Below are positions 48,606-60,833 of a stretch of 64,000 nucleotides of DNA, in pieces. The translations under genes were made by a program, and so were the position numbers. The notes below the pieces were generated by a model. The model saw nothing but the letters and a program-made list of their open reading frames with translations. It searched no databases and was not told where the DNA came from. Source of the DNA: Larimichthys crocea (lineage: Eukaryota; Chordata; Actinopteri; Sciaenidae); assembly GCF_000972845.2 (NCBI RefSeq), contig NC_040019.1, positions 9,553,868 through 9,617,867 of the forward strand. The letters are read 5' to 3'. How positions within the stretch are numbered: the first letter of the stretch is position 1; each line of letters starts with the position of its first letter.

Positions 48606-51512
48606 TTGTTCCCACTTGTCTAGTGCTGCTCAGTTTGATGTAGCTAAAAGGTAGTGTACATATCAAAGCAGAGTCTTGTTTTTTTACTGTCAGACCTGTG
48701 CTATTGTTATTAAAAATCAGTATTCTGCAGCAGAGCTCACCTGGATGAAATCTATTGATATATTACTGTAAACAACTGAACCAGATAATTTTTGAGTGTG
48801 TACAAGATATTAGTGAATCAAGAAAACAAGTGTATAGGTGTGTTTTTCTCTGATTCGCTTGTGTTTTAATAATGTAACAGCATGTCGATGGTTATTTTGG
48901 GCTGAAAAGGGTAGAAATTGGAAACACGGTGAACTGAAGGTTTTCATTTTAGCTTGAGCTTTGATCAAAAGCACAAAGCTGTCCCCTGCTGTTTCATCCT
49001 GGCTCTTGTTGCATTTCTTGTCTCGTATCATTTCCTGTGATGTTGCAGTCGTGTCAAAAGGTCAACATAGCTCTTTTGAAAATGTACAATTCTATATCCC
49101 AATATTATTCATGTCTTTTATTCGCAGTGTGAGATTTTCTTCATCACCTGAGTAAGACATTAAAGAAGCTGGTCTGCTGAGGAGTGTCCGCATAATTTGA
49201 CTAACAATAGAAAGATTGGCAAATGCATTCAATGGCAGAAAAGAGTACGGTTATCACACTCCAATTAAGTGAGGACAATGGATTCAGATCTTCTACATAA
49301 GTCCATTCCAAGCCGTCCAGCTGCACAGTGGGAGGAGGTACGTGTTTTGTACAGCCCCGTCTGTAAAGGCCTGGAAACTGCAAAGGGACATATTTACTAA
49401 GTCTTTTCTACCTTGTTTCAGATGAGCCACACCAGCCTGGAAGCACAGTTTGTCTGCAATCTGAGACGCACCTTGCAAGTAATCAGTGAATAGTGTCTCT
49501 TCCTTTTATGCAAATGGGTTTAGAGGAAGATCGAGCAATTAATGGTACGAGATATGCCTGGTTGATTACAAATTCTGCTGGATTAACTAACCTTTAGACA
49601 ACTTGCAAGAATTAGCTTTGTGCTGCATTTGTCTCTAAAGACTTGGTGCAGGCAGGGAAGGCTGCGGTAGAGACACTTAAACTGACTCTAGTTATTCTTT
49701 AGAAAACTCAATGACAGCAGACAAAAGAATGTACTACAAACAACTGTGATGAGGAGGAGTTATATAAAAAGGAGGAGCTATGCTGAGTTAGATAATTTAA
49801 AAAAATGCTTCTTAAAAATAGGGGGATGGGGGAGTTGTCATTGTCTTTTCATTGAACTTGAACTTCACTGAGATGCCAATGCACTATGGCAACTGCTCTC
49901 CTTTCACATTTACAGTGTGCATTTGGCTGGACTTAACTTGGGATTCTGGGGAGACATCAACCATATCCATGCCTTCCATCTGCTATGTTATTAGTTTGGA
50001 CTGGTTGCTGATCTGGTGGCTCATAGATTTTTTTAATTTTTCACAAGCTACAGTTTCTTCTATGCATGTGTTTATAATATTCTTAAAAAGAAAAAAAGAA
50101 AAATCTATTGTGTGTCCATTCCATGCCTATAATTGCACTGATTTTGCATACTTCTTGTTATGATCACGATGAGGAGATGTTTTTGCATCGTCACATCCTT
50201 CACAAACTTATTACTTTATTGATGAGATATTGTATTTCAGCATCACATCATTTTGCTTCTTTTCTGCTCTTGAACAAATCTTAGTGTGTTTCATGAGCTA
50301 TTCTTATCACCTTATGCTGCCTTAACAAATCAGCAAATTGAATGTTGAATGTTTTCTCAATAATTATGTCACACTAAATGCTTGTGACCTTCATGCTTTT
50401 TGCATAGATTTTAATTGTATGGGTTATTTATCTCTAATAGTTATTAATAACATTTGACAAGAAGTTTTACATACTGCAACAGCTATATTTAAATATCTGG
50501 TATAGGTTTTTTTTCTTTGCTATAAGCAGTTTATTAATGACATCTAATAAAAAGTGAAGTCTGGACAAAGATGAGATCAAGTACAGCAGACTTTGTAATG
50601 GAACAGTAGTCGTGATCTCCGTGATCCATAGTTGGATTCTTATTTGTGGTTGGGATCCACTGAAAATACACCAGAATAGCCCCATTTCTCAGATGATGAT
50701 GATTGCGTCTGTATTTTGTGTGTAGTGTCAGTTGCATTAGATGTGATTAGTTAAGATGTTAATAGTTAAAGTTATATTGTCTTTGGGAAATGTGTGGAAA
50801 CTGAGAACAGAGCTAATATTTGAAATAATCTATTTTTGAGCTCATGGCTTATCGTAGCTATGGTGACTAGCTTTACCATGCTAACATAGAGCTGTACTCT
50901 TGGCTGAAGTTGTCAACCAGCTTGAGATTCTGACTCTGCTGTGCACAAAGCTTATTCAGTGATGCCAAAAGTTATGGCTGACTGATTAGAACATGTTGTC
51001 GGCCTAATTTAGGGGCTAATCACCTGTGATTGGAAATGGCCATTTGATGAGGACAATTATCTAACTGTGCCCACACACACGTTCACTTTCCTGCTACATT
51101 CCGGGCAGGTTTCTGCACAGACACATTACCTGATACCGCACATGGGGATAGTACTATCCAGTATAAACACCAATATTCAATTGAGAATACAATGTGTCAC
51201 TATAATGTCACCACTGTGCCCTCATTCTGTGCTGTTTTTCTCTCAGCTCTCTCACTTTAGCCATCCTTCTGTTCTAAAGTAAGAGCCAAAAATATAAAAG
51301 TGGCAATCACTTGAGACCACAAATAATATCTCTTCACTCTTCCACCTGTATAACCAACCTCATGCTACAAATGACGTGTTTTCATTATAATGATCTCTAG
51401 TATCGCACCAAGGCCATAATTTTCACATTTCAAGGTTCATGCTATGGGGAGAGAAAAGAGTTATTGTTGTCCTGATGCAAATATGTGCTTGTTATAAAAT
51501 TTCCAGGAGGGA

Positions 51513-51549
51513 AAGCCATTCTGCCCAAGGTCTTTGGGCAGAATGGCTT
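51513..51549. repeat. Perfect 16-bp hairpin with 5-nt loop
   Basis: Arm AAGCCATTCTGCCCAA (51513-51528), loop GGTCT, and exact reverse complement (51534-51549). Pairing stops sharply at both outer ends, so it is shorter than a usual microRNA precursor. Confidence 0.92.
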
Positions 51550-54500
51550 GGTAAATTGGTAAAAAGTGTTCTCTCATAGGAGTATTCAGTGCTTAGGCAC
51601 ATGCAAGTGCTGTATGTATTGAATGGGATGATAAAGCAAGGCTATATATTAACACTCCAGCAGTTCCAGTTCCAATTAAGTGAGGTTGGAGGAGCCAGTG
51701 AGGCATAATTTACAGTGTGGAAAACAAAAGCAGCCAAGGAGGTTCTCAGGTCTTTATCAGGTTAGTTATGATGATAGATGGAAAGGTGCTAGGGGCAATC
51801 TATTCCTCCTTAGTAGGCCATATATGAGATAGGACAGGCTGTCTAATAATGCAATATCTCAAGTTACTGTTAACTTAAGTGAACAAGTTATATTTAAAAT
51901 TATAATCACCTGTTATATAGAAATTATGTTATTATATATTATGTGCATATAAGAAATGATTACACTCATGGATGCACTGTATTTTCAACCAATTTGATTC
52001 CTCAGTATCAGGCTGTTATTGCATTATCTGTTGTTCCAAAGACAATCCATTGCCCGAGTCCAATTACAGTCAGCTACATCCCAAGAAGCTATCAGGCAAC
52101 AAACAGTTGCAACATGACATCAATCTACTAACCTCCATACTAGCAGTGGAGCCATGGAGTGGAGGTGAGGACAGAGAGGATTGATTATCCACACACAATG
52201 ACAACAACAGGTAGTCAACAGTGACAGTGAACCAGCGTGACACTGAAGCAGGATGGAGGTGCATGATAAAGAGCATTTGTTAGGACACAAGGAAAACACA
52301 CTAAAAAATGGCTGCTGGTGTATTTGTGTACATGATTCAGGAAAACTGATGAATCCAAAAGGTTGAAATATCTAAATGTGCGGATTCAATACTGCATGTT
52401 TCCCCATGAAATGTGGGCACGTTTCTCTTAATCATTAAATTAAGAGTAAAAACGACAATGTTTAGTGCCCAAGTGGTGGTATAAAAACATGCAGCTGACA
52501 TTTTACCCCTTTTAGTTGTCTGAAAAGTGAGCAGCTGGCCTTCTGTGTTCCCTTACACTTATTTTTCTTGTGTGCAATAGAAGAACTGTCATTTGAAATC
52601 TCTGCCCAAACACCAACAGGAAACACCAGGACATGTCACCGTGTCCTATGCCAGAATTTAGTAGAGCGATGAAAACCCATGGGAAGTCGGAAAGTGTTGA
52701 AGCATCCCCACACCCAGGTGGATGAGGTATTCTATATTTGTTTTTTTTCATGTTGCAAAATGAACAAAAGAGTCCTTTTCTTTTTTGTCTAAGCATAGCA
52801 CCTCCCACTCAACTGGCATGAGCATGTAAAAAAAAGTAGTGGATGAACCTTGATAGCACATGATGATAATTACTTTTTGGCACCAGTATTATGCACATAA
52901 GCCTTCACAGGAATATTTGTATTCTGACCATTTCTACATTAAACTGGATGTTTTACAGAGTTGTGTGGTAATTCCACAAAATTGGTAGTTGTCAAAGTGA
53001 AGCAATTTGCAATCCACCAGACAATGACTTTTTAACACTGTCATGTATTTGTCTTTGGTTGGCTGCTTTTATTTATTTATTTTCATGTGCATACAAGAAT
53101 TGGCCAAGCAGGTGTTTTTCTGTCACTCTGTAGGTAAAATGAATGAATTCCAGCATGCTGGGACATCTCAGTGCACATAGAAAAGTGCAGATACACGTTT
53201 CTTCCCTGTATGTATTTACCCTTTCACATCTCACAAGCAGGGGTTCACTCTATTGTTGGAATTGCCATACATTTGCTTGAATGAAAGAGTTTCAGGTGTG
53301 CTGTCTTTAGAAACGGCAAAGTAGTGTGTGTGTGAGTATGTATATCATTGTTGTGTGCTATTGTACTGGTGCTATAATGCATAGCAGAAGACAGTGATGG
53401 AAATAAAAAGCTTTTTTTTTTAACCACCACCTTTAATTCTGCTGCTGGATGGATGCCGGTTGCCCCGAAGAGATACAACATACTTCAGGGCAATTACTGA
53501 TCAAATAATCTTGCTGCTGAGAAGAGAAATAAATGAAGACACAAAAGGGGTCTAGAGCGGCAGAAGTACTAATAAAGCGAGGACACTGAATTTACTGGGT
53601 TCCAACATTCAATTACAATCATTACTGATCTTACAATGCATAAATGTGGAGCGACTGATGCAAGCCTTTTCAGATTCACAATAAACAAACACCTACAATG
53701 TGTGCCAACTCCATATTTGGCATCTTCATGTATACTGACTGAGTTGAATCTCTGGAGCTCTAATACATTATGCATCAGCCCTCAACCTGCCCTTGACCAG
53801 GGTGACATAAATTTCACATACATTACAGATGTAATCCATTCTAATGAGCTTAGACTTTATCTAGTTAGGCACAGAATACACGAGGGAGTTGCAAACACTT
53901 GTGGGAAGATAAATATCATCGCACTGCACGTTTGGCTTTTGTCGGTATAGTTATAATGTCAGCACAAAATAAGTGCAAAATTGTGTGAGCTGATCGTGTA
54001 CAGTCTGCAGTGGAGGCTGGTGATTATTTACCTGGATGTGGCAACACTGAGGGCTTCTCCACACACAAACAATGTTGTTTACTAGTTTGGTGGGTTGAGC
54101 TTGAACCCTCCAACTATAGAAGACGGTTACATTTACTCAGAAACTGAGTTAGAAACATCCCCTACACAATAAGACAAGCCTTACACTAAACAAAAAGAAA
54201 GTTTTAAAAATCCAACTGAAAACCATTCCTCTTTTTCATTTACATGAAGAAAATACTCTCTTAACCTGGCTGCCTGCTTTTTTGTTTAATAGTTAAATGT
54301 CTATTGCTGCTGTGATAGTTAGAGCAATGACATTATGCAATCTGAGTGACCCTCATTTTTCTAAAGCAGTTTGATCAGACTCCTCCAATGACTGCCTTCA
54401 GGTGAGGAACACAAAAAGACATTTATAAAATGTAACCCTGAAGCAGAAACAGCTGCCTTTCTTCGCTCTTCATTTCAGGCAATGCCTTTCATTGAAGTTC

Positions 54501-54996
54501 AACATACTCAACATGGCTACAAAAGGGCTTGAACTATGTCTTTACTGATATTTCAAACCAGTCTTAGTAATTTGAGGTTCACGGTTTGTACAAGCATTTT
54601 ATAGGCTGATGATGAATCCCTACATTTTTGTAAACTACATTCTCTGTGAATGTACCGGTATAATCTTTACCTATGGCTGACATCATGGTTTTGTTCGTTT
54701 TTTTCTTTTTATGATATATGGTGCTTTTATGACCTATATAATGTATGATCTCATGTTCACCATGAGGACATAAATAGACGTACCAGGTGTTGGGTTAATC
54801 AGTCAAACAGCATGGGAGATATGAGTGCATGACTTTGAGAACTGTAATACCTGTAATGTCCCCTATGTTACCCTTTACCTTTTTCGTCTGCTGAATTGTT
54901 ATCAGACAAAATGAAAGGAAATAAATTAAATGTTGTCAAATTATATAATTTGATCGAAGTGTGTGCATGTGTGTCCGTATGTTTGTATGGACTAAC

Positions 54997-55164
54997 CTGT
55001 GTCCTCATCGCAAAGTTGCTCGCAGGGCTCAGTGGCCCTCTGGCCGCAGTAGTCCCGGACCCACTGTGTGGACGAATTGGTTTGATAGTAGAGAGTTAGC
55101 TTGGCTGGGTTTAGCCAATTAGAAACATCCAGGAAGCTGCCCATGCTCACCACAAAACTACTTC
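54997..55164 (-). CDS. astn2: astn2 exon C: membrane-proximal ectodomain and start of EGF-like 1
   Basis: This 168-base exon has acceptor TTTATTTCAG and donor ACAG/GTTAGT, phase 1 at both ends. The translation starts GSSFVVSMGSFLDVSNWLNP, continues with AKLTLYYQTNSSTQWVRDYC, and ends with GQRATEPCEQLCDEDT. The last three cysteines (DYC, EPC, QLC) are the first half of the first EGF-like module; the other half is in the next exon. NSS in TNSST is a possible N-glycosylation site. A very AT-rich simple repeat begins about 50 bases upstream of the acceptor (see findings). A plus-strand open frame over this exon is only its antisense shadow. Confidence 0.94.
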
Positions 55165-55196
55165 CTGAAATAAAGAGAAAAAAAAGGAAAAATTAT

Positions 55197-55317
55197 AAAA
55201 AAAAAAAAAAGAAATATATATATATTCTATATATATATATATATATTAATATATATTATATATATATTATATATATATATAATATATATATTATATTATA
55301 TTATATTCTATATATAA
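55197..55317. repeat. Poly(A) and long imperfect (TA)n tract
   Basis: Fourteen A at 55197-55210 are followed by about 104 bases of almost pure A and T in TA, TATAT and TTATA units (55214-55317). On the astn2 strand this lies 33-153 bases before the exon C acceptor, so the poly(A) becomes a poly(U) run in the pre-mRNA. Confidence 0.92.
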
Positions 55318-55942
55318 CACATTTAAAGCAGGAAAAAAAGTTGATTGTTTTGTATTTTTAAAAGCTCTTTTGGCTGTTGTATTGCTAAATCAATTGAAAA
55401 GTGGCTAATTCTTTTGTTTTCACTGTAATTTTAATCCCCCCTCCTGACCAGGCTGAATTTAAATGAGAAAATTAAGACCTATCATGTGTGTATTGATGGG
55501 ATTTCCTTGGTAATTGCAGTAGAGCGGCTAAAAGAGTGCCACGAGTCAATCAGTAAAGGCTATGCTCATTGATGCTGACTTACCTTTCTTTCTTACCGGT
55601 CCCCGACCAATCGTTAAACTCCGATCACTGAACAAGATTATCCCTAATTGATGCCAATGACTTTTACTTCCAAAGGGAGCTGTGAGGAGATTGTGCTTCA
55701 GCTCTCTGGTGAATACACTCTTACACAATTATATTGTGTGCATACAGCTGGAAGGTGCATTTGCAAAACAAAGTAGTACTGTAAATATACATTTCAAGGA
55801 CAATGCAAATAGATAGCAGTTGTGGGATTATAAAGCCTTAATACATGTATTCTATTTTATGATGTGATGGTTGTCTTCAGGCTTTATTTTTAAATAGAGG
55901 ATCATTTCAGATGGAAAAAGCTTAGACAGTTAGGCAACAGTC

Positions 55943-55963
55943 AAAAAAAAAAAAAAAAAAAAA
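55943..55963. repeat. Poly(A) run
   Basis: Twenty-one consecutive A. Confidence 0.9.
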
Positions 55964-56699
55964 GTTTACAGGGCCAATGCCCTGCAGTAAAATATACAAC
56001 TCAGAGGAGAAATACCCCACAAGGTAGGCTTTGCTGAAACCGTGCAACAGATGAAGCAACAATATCCCAAGCCTCATCTATTCTTTTTTTTTATTTTAGC
56101 TTTTTTGAATTCCTAATATAATGCACTCCCATTTTCCTCCTCCTACACACTTTAAGTCAGCAGCTGCTTCTTTTAATTCAACAGAGACGTGTTACACCGG
56201 GACAGCCACATCGAGCCTTAAGAAAATACATTCATATGTTCAAGTTTTATTTTTTTATGACTAACCTGGCAAACTCTCATTTTGAGTGTACAGATCAATA
56301 CTAAGCCTGCTGTGTTGCTTTTGAGTAAACATTACATTGCTTGTACCCGATATTATGCTGTAAATACAGCATGGACTGAAGTAAAGCTGAAATGCATCCA
56401 CCCATAGATAGTGAATAAATGTATGAATGGTCTGTATTATTCATACAGGTCTATATATGTTTGGTGATATAGTTAAGCTTGTGTAAGTTAATCAAGATAT
56501 TGTAGCACATTTCCATGAATTGAATCTATAATTTAGATTTGTAAAATTATCAAACATTGACCAACCCCTTTAGAAACAAGGCTTGTTGGTGCTCTAGCCA
56601 CTAAATTAGAAACAGAATTCTGCAGCTTAGACCCCTGAACACATCTCCCAGGTCAGAATGACCAAAGGTGAGCATAATAAGGCTATTTCCTGCAGTTTA

Positions 56700-56950
56700 G
56701 AGAACACAGTAGCCCTCATTTGTTGAAAGAGTGGAGAAATCTAATGGCTTCAGCTCATGCGGTGAGAAGGCAATTGTTAGATTATGGGCTGGTTTCTAAG
56801 AGACCTGTGAAGAAACCCCTCCTGAGCAGTAAGAACATCACTGATTGCTGGCAATTTTGCTGTGCATGTTGTGAAATGAGTGCAGAAGACTGGGGGAAAA
56901 TTATATTGCTGGATGAAGCGCCTTTCTACTGTTTGGGGAATTAAGGTGCA
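56700..56950 (+). mobile_element. Tc1-type transposase fragment
   Basis: An open stretch reads AHAVRRQLLDYGLVSKRPVK, then KPLLSSKNITDCWQFCC, then MSAEDWGKIILLDEAPF. This follows the Tc1 transposase order: helix-turn-helix end with VRRxLxxxGL, KKPLLSxKN, then a WSxEDW(G/K)KVIxSDE motif containing the first catalytic aspartate. It ends with a stop directly after DEAPFYCLGN, and no further catalytic region follows, so it is an inactive fragment. It is a different subfamily from the element at 8 kb. Confidence 0.75.
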
Positions 56951-57175
56951 ATAGAAAGCATTGCACATCTGTGTCACGGCGACAGTGATAATTAATGAAA
57001 CTCTGCAACCTTAGCAGTTGTATCTACTGTAAAATTTTCAGTTATTTTATTTATTTTCAATTACACTGACTGACACAATATTATCATTTATTTGTTTTTG
57101 AAATTTATGTTTTGTTGCTGCTGATGTTTTTTTTTTTTATAGTGCTCTAATTTGCATTATTGTGTTTTCGGCTAT

Positions 57176-57261
57176 CTTTAATCTTGCCATCTTTCACCTT
57201 TTAAGATCCATGATTAAACTTTAATCTTGCCATCTTTCACCTTTTAAGATCCATGATTAAA
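57176..57261. repeat. Perfect 43-bp tandem duplication
   Basis: Positions 57176-57218 and 57219-57261 are identical and adjacent. Each unit begins CTTTAATCTTGCCATC and ends GATCCATGATTAAA. There is no mismatch between units, so the duplication is recent or an assembly artefact. Confidence 0.92.
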
Positions 57262-58860
57262 TGACAGATATTTCCTCATTATGTCTTCATAATTTCTGTA
57301 TTTGCTAAGCTGTATTACCACCTTTGGATTGTAAGTGAGTAATTTAATTGAGTTATGTTTAACCACTATCTGAGAGTCCTACTGCCATGTAAAAAAAACA
57401 AAAAAACAACAACAGACAAAAAACAACAATTAATAATAAATAAAAACAATTTCCCTCTGAGACTTACTGTAATATTAAAGAACAATCCAATTCTTTCTAA
57501 AATAAAGAAAGTAGTTTCTAGAAGGTAGCTCATGTCTTGTTAAGCAGGTCATATGTGCTGCTTTTCAGCCATACTGTAGAATTCTAGTTTTTTTTTCCTG
57601 CCTGCTTGCCTGTTCCTCTAACTTATATTTATACATGGCTTGCCAGTTTGGATTTCCTTTGTTTGTTTAACTGTTGGATTTTGTTTGTTTGTTTGCTTTG
57701 ACTGCCTGCCTCCTGCCGACTGTATGCCTGCCAGACCAATGGCTTAAGAGGTCTTTTATCACATCTGCTCTGCCTCAGGTGTCTATTTTTCTGAGGCCAA
57801 TTCCAGTAAACTCAAGTTTGCAAAGGAACAACAAAACAAAAGTCAAAAGCCCTGCTTATGGCAGCTTCTGGGTGTGCTATCCATATTCACCCCACAATGA
57901 AAGAAAAATAAATAAATAAATGCTGCATGGAACACACAATGCACAGATGATGTTCTTTGAAGATATTCTGCAGCAGTGCCTCAATGTAGTTTTCAACGTT
58001 TACCCTGAGGGTGGCACTACAGGAAAGGGCATGGGGTCATCAAAATAAACAAAATAATATATAACAATAATAATAATTCATTCTCTGGTGATCATGGATG
58101 GAAAACAATATCAACCTCCATCCAGTTTTTGATATAGTCGCTAAAAGTTGAGAACTGAGCATCGGGTCAGAGGTCAGCTGAAGTAGCATGCAAACTTTCA
58201 AGAAAACTCTTGTGTATTGTAAAAAATCTGCCTTGTTAGTAGTGATAGAGCAAAGGTCAGCAGGTCTCCAAAATCAATCAAACATCATTCTCATTCAGGG
58301 ACTGCATGTATCCATTTCACATTTCACAGCACGCTGACGAGGAGTTGTAGAGATGAAGACAAAACAACAAACTGACTGTTATGGACGCTAAACTGGGTCC
58401 ATTCATGAATATTTTCATAATCTTATACCAAACCTCTTTTGCTTTTTTTTCCTTCTTTGAGGCCTAGTTCCTAGTTAGGCCTAGTGTTCCTAGTTGTAAA
58501 CACTAAAGTGCTTAAACTTGTAAAACATCTTGTCTCAGCCTGATGAATGCCGTCTGTTCAGGAGGAGGTGTGTATTCGTGAATTCCCATCATTAGCGTAA
58601 TTGACACCATCTATAAAATGGTGGCAAATATTTGTGGGCGAGTTTCACTCACAAAAGTGCAAAAAGAAAGGATTTCAGAACGCAGAGCTTCAACACTGTT
58701 TGGAAATCACCAGGCAAAATGACAGCAAGCTTAGCAGTGTCAGTAGTGGTATTAGAGAACCTGTAAGAGGTGATGTTACACTGTCGGGTGTTATATCGGA
58801 GGATGATCCTTGATGACAGGTCTGGACCACTTGTGAATTACTTACAGAAGAGAAAATTAG

Positions 58861-58881
58861 AAAATAAATAAATAAATAAAT
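58861..58881. repeat. (AAAT)5 microsatellite
   Basis: About five AAAT tetranucleotides. Confidence 0.85.
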
Positions 58882-60686
58882 ATCTGTGTACATGAGTGGT
58901 TTGTATGAGTCCTAAGGTTGTTAGGATTTCATTGACAGACATGTATATCAAATCAGTGTGTGAAGTGATATATAATTTGACTAGTTTGGGTAGAACTGGT
59001 AAGAGGAAAACGCACATCAGCATCTAACAGTACAATTTAGCCTAGTAAAACTCATTAAAGCAGTGTGTCTTTTACAGTATATTACAATATGTTTTCCAGG
59101 AGTTCATCTTACATATAGTTACACAATAAACTGTAGAAGGTTTGTACACTCTTCTACCTCTGCGGGGTTGTGTGGGCTGACTAGGAATGAGGCTCCGGTG
59201 GCAAGAGCACCTGATCGACTGATACGTGAATGCAGAGCTTTTAGAGATATGGCAATCATTAGTTAAATTGCCTCAGCTCCTCACTCCCTTTTTACTTCAC
59301 TTAACTCCTTGCACATTTTCCGTATTGGCCTCTCTCTCTCTCTTACCTCCCAGTGAGGTTTATACTGTGGTATCTTGCCAACACACGTACCCAATTTACA
59401 ATTATCCTGTCGCCAACAAAAAATTTAAAACAGACTCAGTGGGACAACTCTTGGAGAAGCTGCCTAAGCACCTGTGTCTACATACTTGATTATCCTGAAT
59501 TTACATGTATTTTAAAAATGTTTTTTTTGCATGTGCACCCACAGAAAACAGTATTTATTGTACTTTCTTGATAACATTTTGACTTTGGAGCATATAGCTT
59601 GTTTGTATGCCACACAGACAGCGTGTTACTCAGTATAGCATGAATAAACCAGAAAAAAACAAACAAAATAATAATAAAAAAAAAACTTGGAGATATTAGT
59701 CATTCATCATTTGTGCCATGGCAACTGAAAAGAAGTATAAGCCATAAAGTAGGTTAGCTTTCCAATCTACAGTGTCTGCACACTGAAAGCCCAGAGTGCA
59801 AAAATAAAGAAAAAACAATCATGTTTGAAGAACACTACTCTCGATCAGTCTGATGGCTGCCATTCAGCGGTTTGTGCTGATAATAAACATATTTTCCCAC
59901 TGGGGGCTTTCAGTGTGTGGGCTTTTATTGTCCTGATTTCTACTCATCTTTCAGTTCCAGTGAATGATTTACTTTTTGTTCCATGAATGCGTGTACTTTA
60001 TCAGTCGAGCAGTGAGTTCACTCAGACTGAAAAGCATTGAAATTGAAAACCACAAATCACGGTCGAGGGAGTGGAGATTTTACTGCAAGCCATTTGTAAA
60101 TAGAAACAGAGGAAGCATGTGGAGCTGTCATTGGCCCATTAGGTGTCCCCCCCCCATGACAAAAAGTATACAAATCACATAATATCTTTCACAACTCAAT
60201 AACAGCGTGTGCCCACTCGACAGTCATCCCTGCAGTATGCTGCTTGAAGGACAACTGCATCCAATTATGGCTTGGAAGAAAATGAAACAAAGTTCTAAAA
60301 TGATTGATAGTGGCTATTATGATAACATGCTCCACAATTCTATATCCTATTTTTAGCTAACACAAAGCTCAACATTGCCCAAGGGTGAGGTATAAAGCAC
60401 TAGGCACACTACATCCTACTACAGTTGCTATGGGCACATCAAACGTGATAAGTGATTTCACAGTCTTTCTCACCAAGTTTTATTTTGACCAAGTTTAGTA
60501 CTTTTTTTTGTCAGCGATCAGCCTTTTTTCATTTACTGCGAGGGAGTCAATTGGCCTGAGATCCAATATTTGACAGATGTAGTGAGAGTGAAACATTTCT
60601 GTATTTTAGTTTAAATAAAAAATAAATGCACAGCTATAAACCCCAAAATGTATTCTGCCAAGGTCTAATGAATGTGTTGTACTTAC

Positions 60687-60833
60687 CGTCTGCGACAAAA
60701 TGCTCAGGCACATGGAGGGTAACCTTGACAGTGAGAGGGCAGGAGTCCTGTGTAGCATAGACAATGGCAATGACACATGTGCTGATGGTGATCAACGTCA
60801 GGGTGACCTTATTTAGAGGACTGTGTGGGTGGC
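60687..60833 (-). CDS. astn2: astn2 exon B: second transmembrane segment
   Basis: This 147-base exon has acceptor CCTCTAG and donor GACG/GTAAGT; both ends are phase 1. The translation begins GHPHSPLNK and then runs into the hydrophobic stretch [18 protein letters not shown], the second membrane segment. After it comes [21 protein letters not shown], the strongly conserved start of the extracellular region. In mammalian astrotactins the protein is proteolytically cut at or just after this membrane segment and the halves stay joined by a disulfide bond. The small residues and the cysteine just after the segment fit that, but cleavage here is inferred. Exon B joins exon A through a split glycine codon. 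Confidence 0.94.

Larger units (their letters stand above)
45729..54996 (-). other. astn2: astn2 intron between exons C and D
   Basis: This 9268-base phase-1 intron contains an inverted SINE-like copy at about 48.33-48.60 kb and a perfect 16-bp hairpin at 51513-51549. The rest is unremarkable AT-rich sequence without coding signal. Confidence 0.85.
55165..60686 (-). other. astn2: astn2 intron between exons B and C
   Basis: This 5522-base phase-1 intron contains the long TA tract at 55214-55317, close to the exon C acceptor, a poly(A) run at 55943, a Tc1-type transposase fragment at about 56.7-56.9 kb, a 43-bp tandem duplication at 57176-57261, and an (AAAT)n repeat at 58861. A C/T/G-rich stretch at about 57.58-57.77 kb is repeat-like but unassigned. 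Confidence 0.85.

Noticed and set aside
50760..50960. Possible member of a common fish repeat with GCTAACAT-type motifs
   Set aside because: Similarity is too weak to separate from ordinary intron sequence by eye.
54896..55099. 67-codon plus-strand frame overlapping exon C
   Set aside because: Antisense shadow of astn2 exon C; the minus-strand reading matches the family and has splice sites.
57580..57770. Repeat-like CTGCCTGC/TTTGTTTG-rich stretch, considered as an LTR fragment
   Set aside because: Low-complexity composition is enough to explain it.
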